From: Diplolepis rosae
Taxonomy: Eukaryota; Arthropoda; Insecta; Hymenoptera; Diplolepididae
NCBI GenBank assembly: GCA_030998225.1
Contig: JAPYXD010000045.1
Coordinates: 992,001 to 1,056,000 of the forward strand
Direction: 5' to 3'
DNA length: 64,000 nt
Shown here: positions 33,143 to 45,014 of the stretch, piece after piece
Numbering within the stretch: the first letter of the stretch is position 1
How the letters are laid out: every line of letters begins with the position of its first letter
The notes under the pieces: model-generated
Seen by the model: only the letters and a program-made list of their open reading frames with translations
Database searches by the model: none
What the model was told of the DNA's origin: nothing
Program-made: the position numbers and the translations under genes

Positions 33143-34985
33143 TGAAGGATTGTCGACAAGAAATTAAAAAATGTTGTAAAGAAATTTTCTCAATATAAGG
33201 GAGTCTTAGAAAATTGAAGAAATGTTTTAATCCATCAACATCTTTTGAATACTTTAGGATCCTTGAAAAATAAGATAAATGAACCAAATGTGGATCAGTG
33301 TTTTTTCTTCTAAAATATCAACATTATTTTGTATATTTTAATTGTTTATGGCCCATCATATATTTTACTAAACATTTACCATTCGCAAATTAAGATAATA
33401 TCGATATTTATAAAAGAAAAAATACTGGTCGACATTTTGAACCCCGATTCTTCTAAAAATTAAAGAAAATTTTATTTTGAATAATTCTGACATACCGAAA
33501 AAACGAAAAGGCAAGTAAAAATTCAGTGGAAATATAAGCTCTGGAAAACAAGTAGCCTGTGTGTTAATGAAAATGATTCTTTTTTAATCAAAATTCATTA
33601 TAATTGAATAATTGATTGGAATAACAAAATATTTCTTGAGAAGTATTTAAAGTGAATTAAATGAATAAAAGTCAAGGTGACAACATTCCAGGCTTCGACA
33701 CTCCAAGATCGGCAAACTTACAAGTTTCGTGGTGATATTTACTTTCCTATGAACCTTGGCTATACCATGTAAAAGGAAGAAGATCTTACTTTAACTGCTA
33801 ACAGGAAGGCGTCTGTAGCTCTGGAGGCGATAGATGATACGGACTCTAGTCAAATTTGTGGGTTTCTGGGCTGTTTGACTTAGACATAATGTAAATATTA
33901 TATTAAATATAGAGACAATAAATAATCACTTTCCATCACTTTTTTATAATAACGTTCTCGAGAAAGTAGACAGTAATACAGCATTAGTGAAAGTTGCGCT
34001 CGACGCCGTCGATGGAAGATCGTGATTCCACGCGCATCACTTTACAAAAAGATTCATATTTCGCGCAATTTTCGAGTGCGCACCTTAATTATATACCCAA
34101 AATTTGCATAATACTTGAGGCTAACACTATGAATTTTTTCAGATTTAAAAAATGGCGTTTTTTTTCAAAAAATCAATTTGTTTGAAATTTTTTTTTTTTT
34201 TGTTATTAAATTTAGAGAAAAAATTTTTCCGAAAAATGCTACTACATCGGCCATATAATGATACGTTTGTGTAATTTTTTTCAGAATTTTTCCTAGTTTC
34301 AGTTAATAAAGATTGGAAAAAGAACAAAAACATATTCAATTTTATTAAAGAAAAATAAAAAATTAATGTTATTTCGTGATACCAGAATAGTTTCTAAACA
34401 ACTCATCACCACCAAAGGTAAACTACACCTAATCAACAAGTTACATATGTATTCCAATAAAAATTCAAGAGACGCGTCATGCTTGCATAAGCACGTAGAA
34501 AGACTGCAAATATTATTTAGAGAAAACCGAGGCATATTTTAGAACAGAATTGGGATTTGCTGTGAAGGGGTTGAAGTATCTTTATTTAAAAAATAGAAAT
34601 AATAGAAAAAAATAAACAATCGTTGGGAATAAAAATAGTTTAATTCTTGAGAAATTATTACATATTATGACCGAAGCATCTGTTTTTATTCACAATCAAC
34701 TGCCTTATCGTATTAACCTTGTATTAGAATTTACGCGCTACGAGTTTTATAACACCGTTCACTACGCCCGAGAATAGTATATGAATCAATTGACGTAACT
34801 GTAATAAAATATTTTGTTTTGTGGATATTTTATCACCAGTTTTTCAGTTGTTTCTTCAGCCGCACCGTGGATTACGTTAATTACGAGCAAGACTATAAAT
34901 TATGATAGAGTTTTAAAAACGAAATTAGTCAAATTAGTCGAAAAAAGGCCATTTGCTGGATAAGAATTTTGCTGAGTTTTTTTTT
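33143..34985. other. Gene-free stretch
   Basis: No gene is supported. A segment near 33,690-33,860 is less AT-rich, but every frame is interrupted and nothing is recognised. Open frames at 33,994-34,185 and 34,145-34,535 are low-complexity readings. Confidence 0.5.
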
Positions 34986-34989
34986 CTGA

Positions 34990-35265
34990 ATGTGTGTCCG
35001 TCTTTACTCCTTTATCACTAATTATAAGCCCTAAATATGCTATTTCCTTCAAAATAAATTCGCAATTTTCAGGTTGTAATGGAAAGTTGGCTCCTTTAAT
35101 TGTTTGAGAAGACGTCTTACCTCCTTTCCGTGATCTTCCAAGTTATTCGCATATACTACTATATCATCTATTTGGTTGTCCCAGAAGTAAATGCCGATTT
35201 TATATATAAATGTCTTTGACCATCTTTTTAGAATGACTTCTGTCAATGGCATGATTTTTTACTTC
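34990..35265 (-). pseudogene. Gypsy-type reverse-transcriptase fragment
   Basis: The minus strand encodes the palm-domain end of a Ty3/gypsy reverse transcriptase. It has a degenerate [Y/F]-x-DD box (DDIVVYA), the following helix with 'LEDHGKEVRRLLKQL', and, after a one-base frame change, the CEF..KE..YLG block that ends the domain. The first box residue is changed and the frame is broken, so it is inactive. It lies on the opposite strand from the integrase and envelope relics at 37.9-41.8 kb and is either a different copy or an inverted piece. It is an old retroelement copy in the genome. Confidence 0.8.
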
Positions 35266-35419
35266 TGGTTTTTGTTAGCTGTCACTCTTAGCTTGCTTTA
35301 CAAACAAATTACGCGTAATTTCGTTTGCAGTTTGTAATGCTATACTTTATTTTCAATACAGCACCCCTTCGGCACCAAGCTTCCACCAGTAACTTTCAGA
35401 GCTTCAAAACAAATGGTTT

Positions 35420-37130
35420 CATACGAAAGGTCACATAACAATTTTTGTTGGGCGCCAGACCGACGGGGTCACCTCAGTTCGACATAATTGAAAGAAACAC
35501 ACAAAAAAAAGGGGGAGGGAGCGTAAGCGACAGGTTCAAAATTGATGAAGAGGGGGGGGGGGGTGACCTGGTGGAAACTAGGTGTACCGGCAAACTCGGC
35601 CAGCTCAGCTCGAGTCGGTAGAGTAGGGAAGGTCCCCGTACTGGAGAGGATCACGGAAGAGGTTTCTAAACTATAAAGAGGGTAAAGAAACACAAAGTCG
35701 TTATGAAAAGAAATTCATGGACAATTTATTAACTCTTTAACAATAGCTTTCAACCCGATAATGATTCGTTCCTAATCTAGACTATCTACGGGGGGGGGGG
35801 AGATGCGCGACAAATTGGGGGGGGGGGCGAAATTAATCTAGGTCAAATAAAATCATAAAACAAAAAGGTAGAGGGAGGGGGCAGAATCGAGAACAGAGAA
35901 TTCGGGAATGCTACAATATATCAAAAAAAGGGGGGGGGGCTAACCTTTGAGGTTAGGCTATTCCGTCCGGTACTCAGGGACGGGGCCGAAAATACTTTAA
36001 AATAAAGGACTCGAGAAAAATAGGGAAGGGTCTTTAACACTTTTAGGGGTCTTAAAACTCAACAATACAAAAGGAAAATCACTAAAATCGCGGCCCAGTC
36101 CGGGAATCCGCCCCGACACGTGCCAAATTATTACTCTAAAAGCCAACTCAACCAAACGGTGGCCACGTGTCGGTAGGGTTCCTGGAAAGGATAAAATAAA
36201 GCGGCCTCACCTTATAGTAGGCAACAATGCCAAAATCGACGACTGAGGACGATGGCCTCGCTGTCTCCGGGTCGTTACACACTTATAGCTCGAAATCAAA
36301 GGAAAACACACACTTTAACAATAGTGATCCGCGAGAGCTGGAGGATGTGGTGCGCTGCGGTGAAGTAGCTGGCTTCCTCGAAGGCTGCGGACGAAATAGG
36401 ACGATGCTGTCGCTTGCCGGTAGCTCGTGCCTTCCTGTCGCTTCCCCTACCGCTGGTACGGCGCGCTGATTGGCTGGCGGCCCACTTCTGCTAGGATCTG
36501 GTGCAGATGTATCGCAGGAGCGTAATGACGAGGAGCCTGCAGTACCCCAACGTCCACACTCCTGGTAAAATTCCCAGACTTGAGTCGTCAGAGGTTGTTG
36601 CTCCAGTCTCCTTCCCCTCCGTTGACATCCATATTATTAATCATAATTTTGGGAACTCCCTGGCTCATCCGTTATACCAGAAGTCTTGCTGGGATCCAAT
36701 AAAAGGAGTGGCATGTCACGGGCCTGGGCTATAGGGGCCTCTCTAGTAGAACTGGAGGTCGAGACTGGAGTTGCCCATGACTCGGTCTACGTAGTTCCAC
36801 ACCAGGTGGAGGAGTCGTCCAGGATCATTGTGACAGAAAACGCAACACAGGTCCTGGGGGCATCTTCGTAGGGTGCCCAGTTCATGGGTTGACGTAGTAG
36901 GTAGCAGTGTAAAAATAGGCGGCAAAAATTGAAGGTGGCAGGTTCGGCTTAATACAGCGAAATTGTTGTCTTTTCGGGCTAGACGGCAGCGTAAGTCCTG
37001 AGTACGTCCTTCCGGTCCTGGGTTCCCTCGACGTACCACGATGATCTCGGCGGTTTTACATAAATAGATAACAAACAAAAATGAATACGGCAGTAAATTC
37101 TTAAAATACAAACTAGAAATAGCCCTTACT
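35420..37130. other. GC-rich segment with poly(G) tracts, possible LTR/leader of the gypsy fragment
   Basis: Four G runs of about 10-13 bases occur at about 35,552, 35,792, 35,818 and 35,930, within an unusually GC-rich kilobase. On the minus strand TGGCGCCCAAC (near 35,446-35,456) resembles a tRNA primer-binding site and lies just upstream of the reverse-transcriptase fragment in that orientation. The segment at higher coordinates could therefore be an LTR plus leader. LTR ends were not found. The open frames at 36,227-36,871 and 36,743-37,111 are unrecognised. Confidence 0.35.
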
Positions 37131-37344
37131 CCCGGAGTACCGTGCAGCCCTTGAGGAACTCCTTAGTTGGATAAAATCATAGAAAATTAAAAATTCCGTG
37201 ACTAAATATCATAAATCGTAAATTTTGTTCATAATTGTGAGTTGCAAAAATTTGCAACGTCACAAGTTGTTAGTTTGGCATCAATTTTAAGATGGAGTGT
37301 AAAAACGAGCATTTTCGTTATATTTTGCTTTCTTAGTTCCGTAA

Positions 37345-37720
37345 AGGAAAGAACCATGACAACGCTACACCACACACATCTTTAGCCACCCACCAAAAAT
37401 TATTAAGGCTTGGTTGGGAAGTGATGTTACATCCACCATATAGCCCTGACCATCAGATTACTATTTCTTTCGATCTTTGCAGAACTCCTTGAATAGTAAA
37501 ACTTTCAATGATGATGAAGCTCTGAAATCGCACTTGGTTCAGTTTTTTGCCGATAAAGACCAGAAATTCTATCAGTGTGGAATCATGAAGTTACCAGAAA
37601 GATGGCAAAAATGTCATTGAAAAAAATGGAAAATATATCATTGATTAAAGTTCATTTCTTTCACTTAAAAAAATGTGTTTAATTTGTATGAAAAAATTGG
37701 CAATTACTTTTGGGATAATC
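37345..37720 (+). pseudogene. Mariner transposase C-terminal fragment
   Basis: The plus strand begins at the second catalytic Asp block (HDNATPHTS) and continues through LGWEV..HPPYSPD to the family's C-terminal tail. The order and spacing fit a DD34D mariner transposase. The frame shifts several times after SPDHQ and the N-terminal two thirds are missing. It sits just upstream of the gypsy integrase relic. It differs in sequence from the mariner at 45,884-47,059. Confidence 0.8.
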
Positions 37721-37954
37721 CAATACTGTACTACAAATGCTGTCAGTAGTAAAACCATGCACGTCAGACTTAACAAGACTTAACTTAATAGGAGAAAATA
37801 TTTCGAAATTTCGCGATACGGAGATTTAAGTGACAATTTACCTGGAGGGAAACTGCGTGAATTATGAACATATGGAGTTTTTGATTCCGGTATCGAAATT
37901 ATAATATGCTGCAATAACCTAAGCATACCTTAAGAGGAATTACGTACCTAAATT

Positions 37955-38600
37955 ATCTCAGAAAATCATGAGAGTGAAATTGGAGGTCACAATTAAGTAA
38001 ATAAAACATACAAAAGAATTAGAGAGAGGTATGTGTGGCCAGGAATTGAAGTTTAAGTCACTGAATTTGTTAGAAAATGTGACATCTGTCAAAATCAAAA
38101 ATTGTAGGAGCGAAAATACCTTCGACAAAGTATCCCTAGATATGGTAGGAAAATTGCCTACTACCCCCGATGGTAATAACTACATTCTTACCATTCAGGA
38201 CAGTCTATTTAAATACTGTATAGTCGTATCTATACCCGATATTTTGGCAATTACAATTATTGCTCATGCAATAGCAAAGCATTTATTTTCACAATATGGA
38301 GCCCCTAAGGACAGAGGGGGAAGTTTAATAAACATTCTATCAGGGAAATGATCAATAAATTTTGGAGTTAAACAAATTACCACTTCGGGATATCGGCCAC
38401 AATCAAACAGATCCCTAGAATAAAGCCATGATACTTTAATGAATTACATAAGATCGTATGCTGAAACATATGGCGATTGGGACCAGCTTCTACTCGTCGC
38501 GATGTTGACGTATAGCACGTCCGTATACAAAGCCACTAAATTCACTCCTTTTGAAATAGTATTCGGAAATATTCGAAATAGTATTCAAACAAGTTTACAA
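37955..38600 (+). pseudogene. Gypsy/errantivirus-like integrase relic
   Basis: In broken frames the plus strand shows, in order, an HHCC zinc-binding region (about 37,960-38,105), the RNase-H-like core with its first Asp block (about 38,125-38,150), the second, altered Asp region near 38,310 and the Glu block near 38,415, then a downstream 'Y.TS....T.FTPFE.VFG' segment. Two stop codons fall in the zinc region, one just after the Glu block, and a frame change follows the second Asp. Integrase normally inserts LTR-element DNA into the host. This old copy is inactive. Envelope-like sequence follows from 39,351 in the same orientation. Confidence 0.8.
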
Positions 38601-39054
38601 CCAAAGACAGAATATTAATAAATAATATTTTTTAGTTAAGGCAATGGCAGAAACCATAATCATAACGGCAGTACAGTTTAGTGATAGAGGATAGGATTGA
38701 AAATGCCGAGCATAAGGCAGCTAAAAGATTACTTATAGAATTAGAAAAATACTACTTTTTCAGCGTAAAATAATGTACAGGAAGTTTATTATTATTATTT
38801 CACAATACAGGGACTATGAAAAAGACTTAATTTACGAATAGAAAATTTAGTGATATATTCCATTTAACATGAACTTAAGTTGATTTTTATATATTTATTA
38901 TATACTATATTATACCATTTTATTACAATAAGTTATTTTAATTATTTGCACTTTATATAAATATTTGTATTATAAACGTAGTTTAGAAGCTCTGTAGTCC
39001 CACTAAGAGATTATATACCCATATATAAAAATATTAAAAATATACTAGTATTGT

Positions 39055-39090
39055 ATGAAGACGTGTACTAGAACTCCCCCCCCCCCATAT
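39055..39090. repeat. Poly(C) run followed by (TA)n
   Basis: A run of ten C residues stands directly beside a short TA repeat. The open frame over it is not gene-like. Confidence 0.7.
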
Positions 39091-39750
39091 ATATATAGAA
39101 ATACTGAGAGGATGAATAAAGGATGGAATAGGATAAGAAGGTTGCCTTATCTATTTCATTCCTTCCGAAAAGAGAGAAAGCACGCTTTATTACTACCTGA
39201 ACTTAAAATAAAGTATTTTTCTAGTTTAAAAGAAAATGAAAAATAAATATCGCAATCCCAGAAAATAGAACAACTATTAAGGGAGTAGTACTCATCCTCG
39301 TAACCACAACATTAGGAAGACCAAATGAATACCACCTTAATTCCGAAAAAATGGCACTAGATATCCAAAAAATCTATGAGATGTGCCCAAGTCGCTCAAA
39401 AACAAGCAGCTGTGAGGAAATGATAAACCTGGACAGACTAAGAGAGAAATTATTTCAACTCAAAAATACTAATGAAGACCTGACAAAGATACTTCTGGAA
39501 CGCCAACAGCATGAAAACAATGACATAACTCCTCCAAGGACTATGCATAAATAATGAGCACCCCTGCTAAAATTCATAGGTACCGTTCTAGGATCAGTAA
39601 TAGAAGTAATGACCACTTACGACTCACAAAAGAATACAATGAAGTCATAAACAATATCTACGAAAAACAAAGCAACCTTAGCAAACTAGTAAAAAAGCAA
39701 ACACACATAATAAAAGACGAAGTAAATATCATTCATCAGGACCGACAGTA

Positions 39751-41142
39751 CAGTCGGAAAGTATTAGAACAAGATAAAAAAAGTTGTTTTAGTCAGTTAA
39801 GCGTATCATTTATTAAAATATTATTCACATATTCGCGGTAGTTTTGTACGTTCAATGTAGCTTCATGATTCGAAGACATTTTTAATGCATTTTACTGAAA
39901 TTTTGATCAACATTTTTAAGGAAACAGTAAATATGTTACTTCAAGCGATTTTCTTGAAAATGGCCGCCTTTTGTTTTAATGACTGCAGCGCACAATTTTG
40001 GCATTCTTTCGATGAGTTTTTGATGTGTTTGAGGTGGAATATTATTCCACGCTTCGTTCAAACAATCCCAGAGACCAGGAAGGCTTGTTGGCCTTAGATC
40101 TCTCACGCGTCGGTCCAATTCTTCCCACAATAGCTCAATGGGATTTGAATCGGGGGATTGAGGCGGCCATTCCATTATATTAAGATCACCTGCGACTTTT
40201 TTTCGTTCCAAATAAGAAGTACAAAGTTTTGATGTATGTTTCGGATCGTTATCTTGTTGGAAAATGAATCCACGACCAATTAAATTTATGCCAGATGGTA
40301 TTGCATGGCGTTGGAGTATACTGTGATACTGCTTTTTTTTCATAATTCCTTCAATTTTTTTAAGTTCACCAACACCAGCGTGGCTGAAACAGCCCCAAAC
40401 CATTACTGAGCCACCGCCATGTTTTACAGTTGGCACAGTACAATCTGGTTTGAATCTTTCGTTGACTTTTCTGCGAACATATTGACGCCGATGGCTACCG
40501 AAAAGTTCGAATTTTGATTCGTCTGTCCATAAAACTGATTTCTGTTAGTATTTTGTCCAGTTTCCCGATATCTTCTTATGGCCGTATGAACTGAACACAA
40601 AGATATTTTCATTATTTTGGCTATTTCTCGATAGTTTTTGCCTGTTTTTTGCAAAATAATGATTTGGGCCCTTTCTCGACAGATACTTCTTTTCGCTTGA
40701 CCATTTTCAATCTGGAAAAATACAATTCTGAGGCTATTTCAACGAAAAAGCGGGCATAATTATGCATAAACGCAACGGCTGTCAAATAAACAGACTTGCA
40801 GTTTTTTATGACACTTCAATGCACCAGACACGATAATACCATCTTTTTTTGTTTGAATGATTGACATGTAACCTTCTAAACCGCAGTCGAATCGATTTTT
40901 GTGCAAAAAACAACTGAAAATCCAATGCGGCAGTTTTGGAAACTTTTCACGATTTTCGGCCATAGTCTGTTTTTTTATAAATTTTGATGGAAATTTCAGT
41001 AAAATGCATTAAAAGTGTCTTCAAATCATGAGGCTACGTTGAACGTACAAAATTACTGCAAATATGTGAATAATTTTTTAATAAATGATACGATAAACTG
41101 ACAAAAACAACTTTTTTATCTTGTTCTAATACTTTCCGACTG
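39751..41142 (-). mobile_element. Tc1-like element, 1,392 bp, TA duplication
   Basis: The termini CAGTCGGAAAGTATTAGAAC are inverted repeats that stay similar for about 100 bp. TA flanks both ends (39,749-39,750 and 41,143-41,144). It carries a damaged DD34E transposase on the minus strand. It inserted into the envelope-like relic and so is younger than that retroelement. Confidence 0.92.
39936..40715 (-). pseudogene. Tc1-family transposase, internally deleted and frameshifted
   Basis: The minus strand begins with helix-turn-helix blocks (MVKR start; REIAKIMKISLCSVHTAIRRY) and the segment RETGQN. After a deletion the catalytic part follows: first Asp in WTDESKF (in a shifted frame), VKHGGGSVMVWGCFS, second Asp in FQQDNDPKHTS, and WPPQSPDSNPIELLWEELD with Glu 34 residues on. 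The DD34E triad is therefore present, but the reading frame changes at least twice and part of the DNA-binding domain is missing. The stop lies at 39,936-39,938. The element cannot supply its own transposase. Confidence 0.88.
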
Positions 41143-42059
41143 TACTGATGTAGCTAGTAAAGTGAATCTAATTTACAACATTGAAAAAGAATTGAATCAA
41201 ACAATTCATAAAGTATAATCACAAGAACAATACTGGAACGACTATATTTACTTTGAAATCATAGCTCAATAGACAACTCATTTTGAACTAATGCTAGAAC
41301 ACTTACATAACTCATTAGATACATTCATTAAGATGATAGAATCAGCTCGGGAAAAAAACCACACCCATCTATAATCTACAAAATTCAAATGTAAGAAATA
41401 GTGGTTGAAATACACACCAAAATGGGAGATTACGAATTTCCAATTCCTACTTCATATATATAAACCTTCAGAAAATCACACTAGAGAAGCCTACATTAAA
41501 TCAAAGAAGCAATCATGAATCATGCCAGAAGATAATTCACCACAATATTTGAATAAATACACAACCGATACATGTAATATCCACAGCAACATCCTGTGAA
41601 TGTTTGATGTTGAAACAGCCATCAAAAAATATTCTGCATCAGTGTGAGATTAGAATAAAATCAGAAGAATCAATTTATTGGAACCAAATTCCATCAATTA
41701 ATGCATGGATATTTTCAACCAAAAACTCTGTATCCATCAGCATTACTTGTCAAAAAGGAAAAACTGAAAAAGAACATCGCATAAGTTCAAACAAACCACT
41801 TCTATAGAGAAAAGAAAAAATAGGATAGTGGAAAAATCTGTACACTGAAAAATAATTTTATATTATAGAAGAGGAACTTATCGACTTGCAACAACATCAT
41901 TATGAAAATAGATCAAACCATAAATATTGGACACTACTATTATGTTACGAATAAATTATGTACCTAAATCTAGAATCATTAATCAATACAAGACTATAAA
42001 AGCACTATAAAACTTATAATCTTAACACTAAACGAAAAAAGGGGAAGAAACCAGCAAAA

Positions 42060-42554
42060 TCACAGCTCCAGCGGATCGCCAAGCAGATTTCCCATCGTTG
42101 AGACAACTTCGCCTTCGAGAGCTGAAATAAAAAAAACACATAAAAAATGATTAGTGAATGTAAAAAAAACAAAAAAAGCTTTGAAAAGGATGGGTGAACA
42201 TAAGCGCGAAGAAAATTAAACTGAACTTCTGGAGCAGAGATTCGGGTACTACATCCACATACGTTGCGTTAGGATATCTTTGGCAGAAACCGCCCACAAG
42301 GACAGAATTGCTCGTTGTCACAGAGAGTTCAGAAACGAAGAGAATCATGTAAATTAGCAAATAAAGTCGAAACAAAAATAAGGAAAGAAACTTTAAAAAA
42401 GAGAGATTGACTTACTCATGGCAGATTGAGGACTGCGTAGGCTGGTAGACGCGCTCACGAGGATGAATCTCAGAAAAGTGGACCACGCCGGTCACCAGTT
42501 CCAGGATTTGGTCCATCAGTTGTCTTGGAGAGCGCCCTCATAGCAATTAAGGAC
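42060..42554 (-). other. Displaced 3' part of the interrupted minus-strand gene
   Basis: Minus-strand sequence from 42,554 continues the exon begun at 55,833-55,822 and has a consensus-like donor (CCATGA|GTAAGTC) near 42,411. A later acceptor (TTTTTTTATTTCAG) near 42,125 precedes a short open segment (LEGEVVSTMGNLLGDPLEL, then a stop). A hydrophobic open frame at 42,151-42,375 could be an exon or intron readthrough. The exact structure is unresolved. Confidence 0.35.
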
Positions 42555-42699
42555 GCCCGGATGTACTTACAGTTCTGAACGTTCAATGAACGCTAAAAAC
42601 AAATTTTTAAAATAACGATTTTTTTTTATGGCTACCCTTAGGACGCTCTAACAATATGATCTGTAATAAAATATATGAGACTTTAGTATTTACGGGGTT

Positions 42700-43500
42700 A
42701 AAAACTACCCTTATTCATAATAATCGACATAAAACCAGCTTTATCACCTTTAACGCAACCTTTTTTCATCATAAAAAGAATCTTAACCATAAACATTCAT
42801 CACCCCCGAAAGATTAAGGATGGTAGGAATTCCCGGAAATAATAAAAAAAACAGCCCCTAGTAATGAAAAATCTAAAAATTCTAAAAAATCACCTTTAAC
42901 GCAACCTTTTTTTCACAAACAAATTGTTTTAAGCATAAGCATTCATCACCCCCGAAAGATTAAGGGTGTTAAGAATTCCCGGAAAGAATAAAAAAAACCA
43001 CCCTTAGTCATGAAAATTCTGAAGATGGACAAAAATCACGATTAACGCAACCTTTTTTTCTCAAAAAAAGTGTCTTAAGCATAAACATTCATCACCCCCG
43101 AAAGATTACGGGTGGCAAGAATTTACGGAAAGAATAAAAAAACCATCCCTATTAGTGAAAAATCAAAAGATTCTAAAAAATCACCTTTAACGCAACCTGT
43201 TTTTATCAAAAAAGTGTCTGAGGCATAAGCATTCATGACCCTCGAAAGATTAAGGGTGTTAAGAATTACCGGAAAGAATAAAAAAAACCACCCTCAGTAA
43301 TGAAAAATCTGAAGATGGTCAAAAATTACGGCTAACGCAACCTTTTTTTCTCAAAAAAAGTGTCTTAAGCATAAGCATTCATCACCTCCGAAAGATTAAG
43401 GGTGGTGAGAATTCGCGGAAAGAATAAAAAAACCACCCCTAGTAATAAAAAATCTGAAAATGGTCAAAATTCACGGTTAACGCAACCTTTTTTTGTTGAA
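42700..43500. repeat. ~146-bp subterminal tandem repeat, five units (left arm)
   Basis: The anchor 'cgaaagattaaggg' recurs at about 42,811, 42,959, 43,105, 43,249 and 43,395. Each unit also has 'ggaaagaataaaaaaacca', 'cacctttaacgcaacc' and 'cattcatcaccc'. The same units, inverted, make up 55,140-55,640. Confidence 0.92.
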
Positions 43501-43791
43501 AAAAGTCCCTAGAAAGTGTAAAAAATACTATATCGTCTCAAGCACATTCGCTTAGATAAAAATTTCAGTTTATTTTAAATAGCTTTAGAGATGCCCGAGA
43601 GATTGCCACCTTTAAATAATAGGGGACGAAATTAGATAAACCACCCTTATCGAATAATGGCCTGTAAAAGTTGAAAAATTGCTATTTTGTCCCAAGCACA
43701 TTTGCCTAGATCAAAATTTCGGGTTGTTTTAAATGTCTCTAATGATGCCTGAACGATTGACACCTTTAAATTATAAGGGACGAAATCACAG

Positions 43792-45014
43792 GCCTCACAG
43801 ACCGGTCCCTATACCCCCTATTGTCCTCTATATTCAGTTGAGGTCCTTAAAGTCTCCTATTTTCACGATTTGGTCCCTAAAGTACCTTATTTTCAGCCAT
43901 TAGTGTGCATTTTTAAAAATTTGTATAAAATCGAGGTATACTATTCTTAAACTGTCATTAAATAATATTTAAATTTCGAGCGCTTTTATTCAAGAAATTA
44001 TGATTGGTCGATGTACGAACTGCCTCAGTCAATAACATTAGCGACGAACGACATGTTAATGTTAGGTGTATTAGGTAAAACCATCGCAATAATGATATAA
44101 ATATCATTCGGAATTTAAAAGACCTAAGAATTTAAAAAGAAGTCCATAGATGTAACCGTTACAGTAGTATTGTTTTAGTAATTTATTTAAACTTAAATTA
44201 AAATGAAGTCAAGAAAACTCACATTGTGTTATTAGAAGTATACTTATTTATATAAAGACTGAAATTTAAAGAAATAACATTCATTCTTTAACCAAAGTAT
44301 AAAACATTTAAAAAAAGGGAAATTTTGTTGAGAGTTAATTGAAATTTAATTTAATTAGACTTACATACATAGTCGTGATATGTAGGTAATTTCCTATTTA
44401 ATACTCACGTCCGAAAATTTGTGAAGTGCAGTTGTTTACGAAAATATAAATATGAAGAAATTTTTTTTTTTTTCGATACCCAGCGGAGTGGAAGCGTTCC
44501 TTTTTTTCACAGAAAAATTTCTTCAATTTATATTGGAAAATACCATCTAGTTTTAAATAACGTTAAATTAATTCTGAATCATAGGTTGATAAGGTCGATG
44601 TAGTAGAGTTCCGTTATCACGTACAGTGATACACTCTTCTAATGATCGACATAATCGACTGAAATGATTTAGAAAAATCAGAAAATATAAATATGTTTAT
44701 TGAATTTGAAAATCTTTCTGTGGAAAAAAAGACGCTTTCGACTGCGCTGGGATTCGAGCCCAGGTCTTTCGATTGCCGGTCGACTGCTCTTTCAAACTCA
44801 ACTAATTTATTTGAATATATTTATTAATTACTAGAATAAAAAGTATTACGTCTTTATTTACCTTTTATTAAGAGTTTATTCTTTTTAATAACTTTCTTTC
44901 ATACCTAATTTTTGTTTAAAAAAATGTACCCTATAAGCGTAAAAAAGGTCCCTATGGTCAAGAAAACAGGAACCTATATACCCTATTTTTTATCCTAAAG
45001 GGACTGTGAGGCCT
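43792..45014. mobile_element. ~1.2-kb hAT-like non-autonomous element
   Basis: It begins CAGGCCTCACAG and ends CTGTGAGGCCTG. The flanking GAAATCA on both sides is the target duplication, 7-8 bp depending on where the ambiguous palindromic edge is placed. Deleting the element rejoins 'gggacgaaat.agataaacc', a phrase found uninterrupted just upstream at about 43,622-43,644. There is no transposase inside; the content is AT-rich plus a tRNA-like segment. Confidence 0.85.
44737..44805 (-). ncRNA. tRNA-like sequence (SINE head or tRNA pseudogene)
   Basis: The minus strand has an A-box-like TGAGTTTGAAAGAGC and a strong B-box GGCTCGAATCC with a TGGG/CCCA T-stem. The anticodon arm is irregular and position 33 is not T. 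It is probably a tRNA-derived pseudogene or the Pol III promoter part of a SINE, carried within the hAT-like insertion. Confidence 0.5.

Larger units (their letters stand above)
39351..41840 (+). pseudogene. Errantivirus-type envelope relic, split by a Tc1 element
   Basis: Charged, coiled-coil-like stretches (39,351-39,780) and, beyond the Tc1 insertion, further helical and cysteine-bearing stretches to about 41,840 resemble the envelope (env) of insect gypsy-group errantiviruses in position and composition. They are downstream of integrase and on the same strand. The call is tentative because envelopes diverge fast. Breaks: several stop codons and frame changes, a stop between the two overlapping frames at 39,552, and a 1,392-bp insertion at 39,751. 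A purine-rich tract near 42,033-42,050 could be the polypurine tract. The copy is inactive. Confidence 0.5.

Noticed and set aside
44737..44805. Functional tRNA gene
   Set aside because: The anticodon loop lacks T33 and the acceptor and anticodon stems pair poorly.
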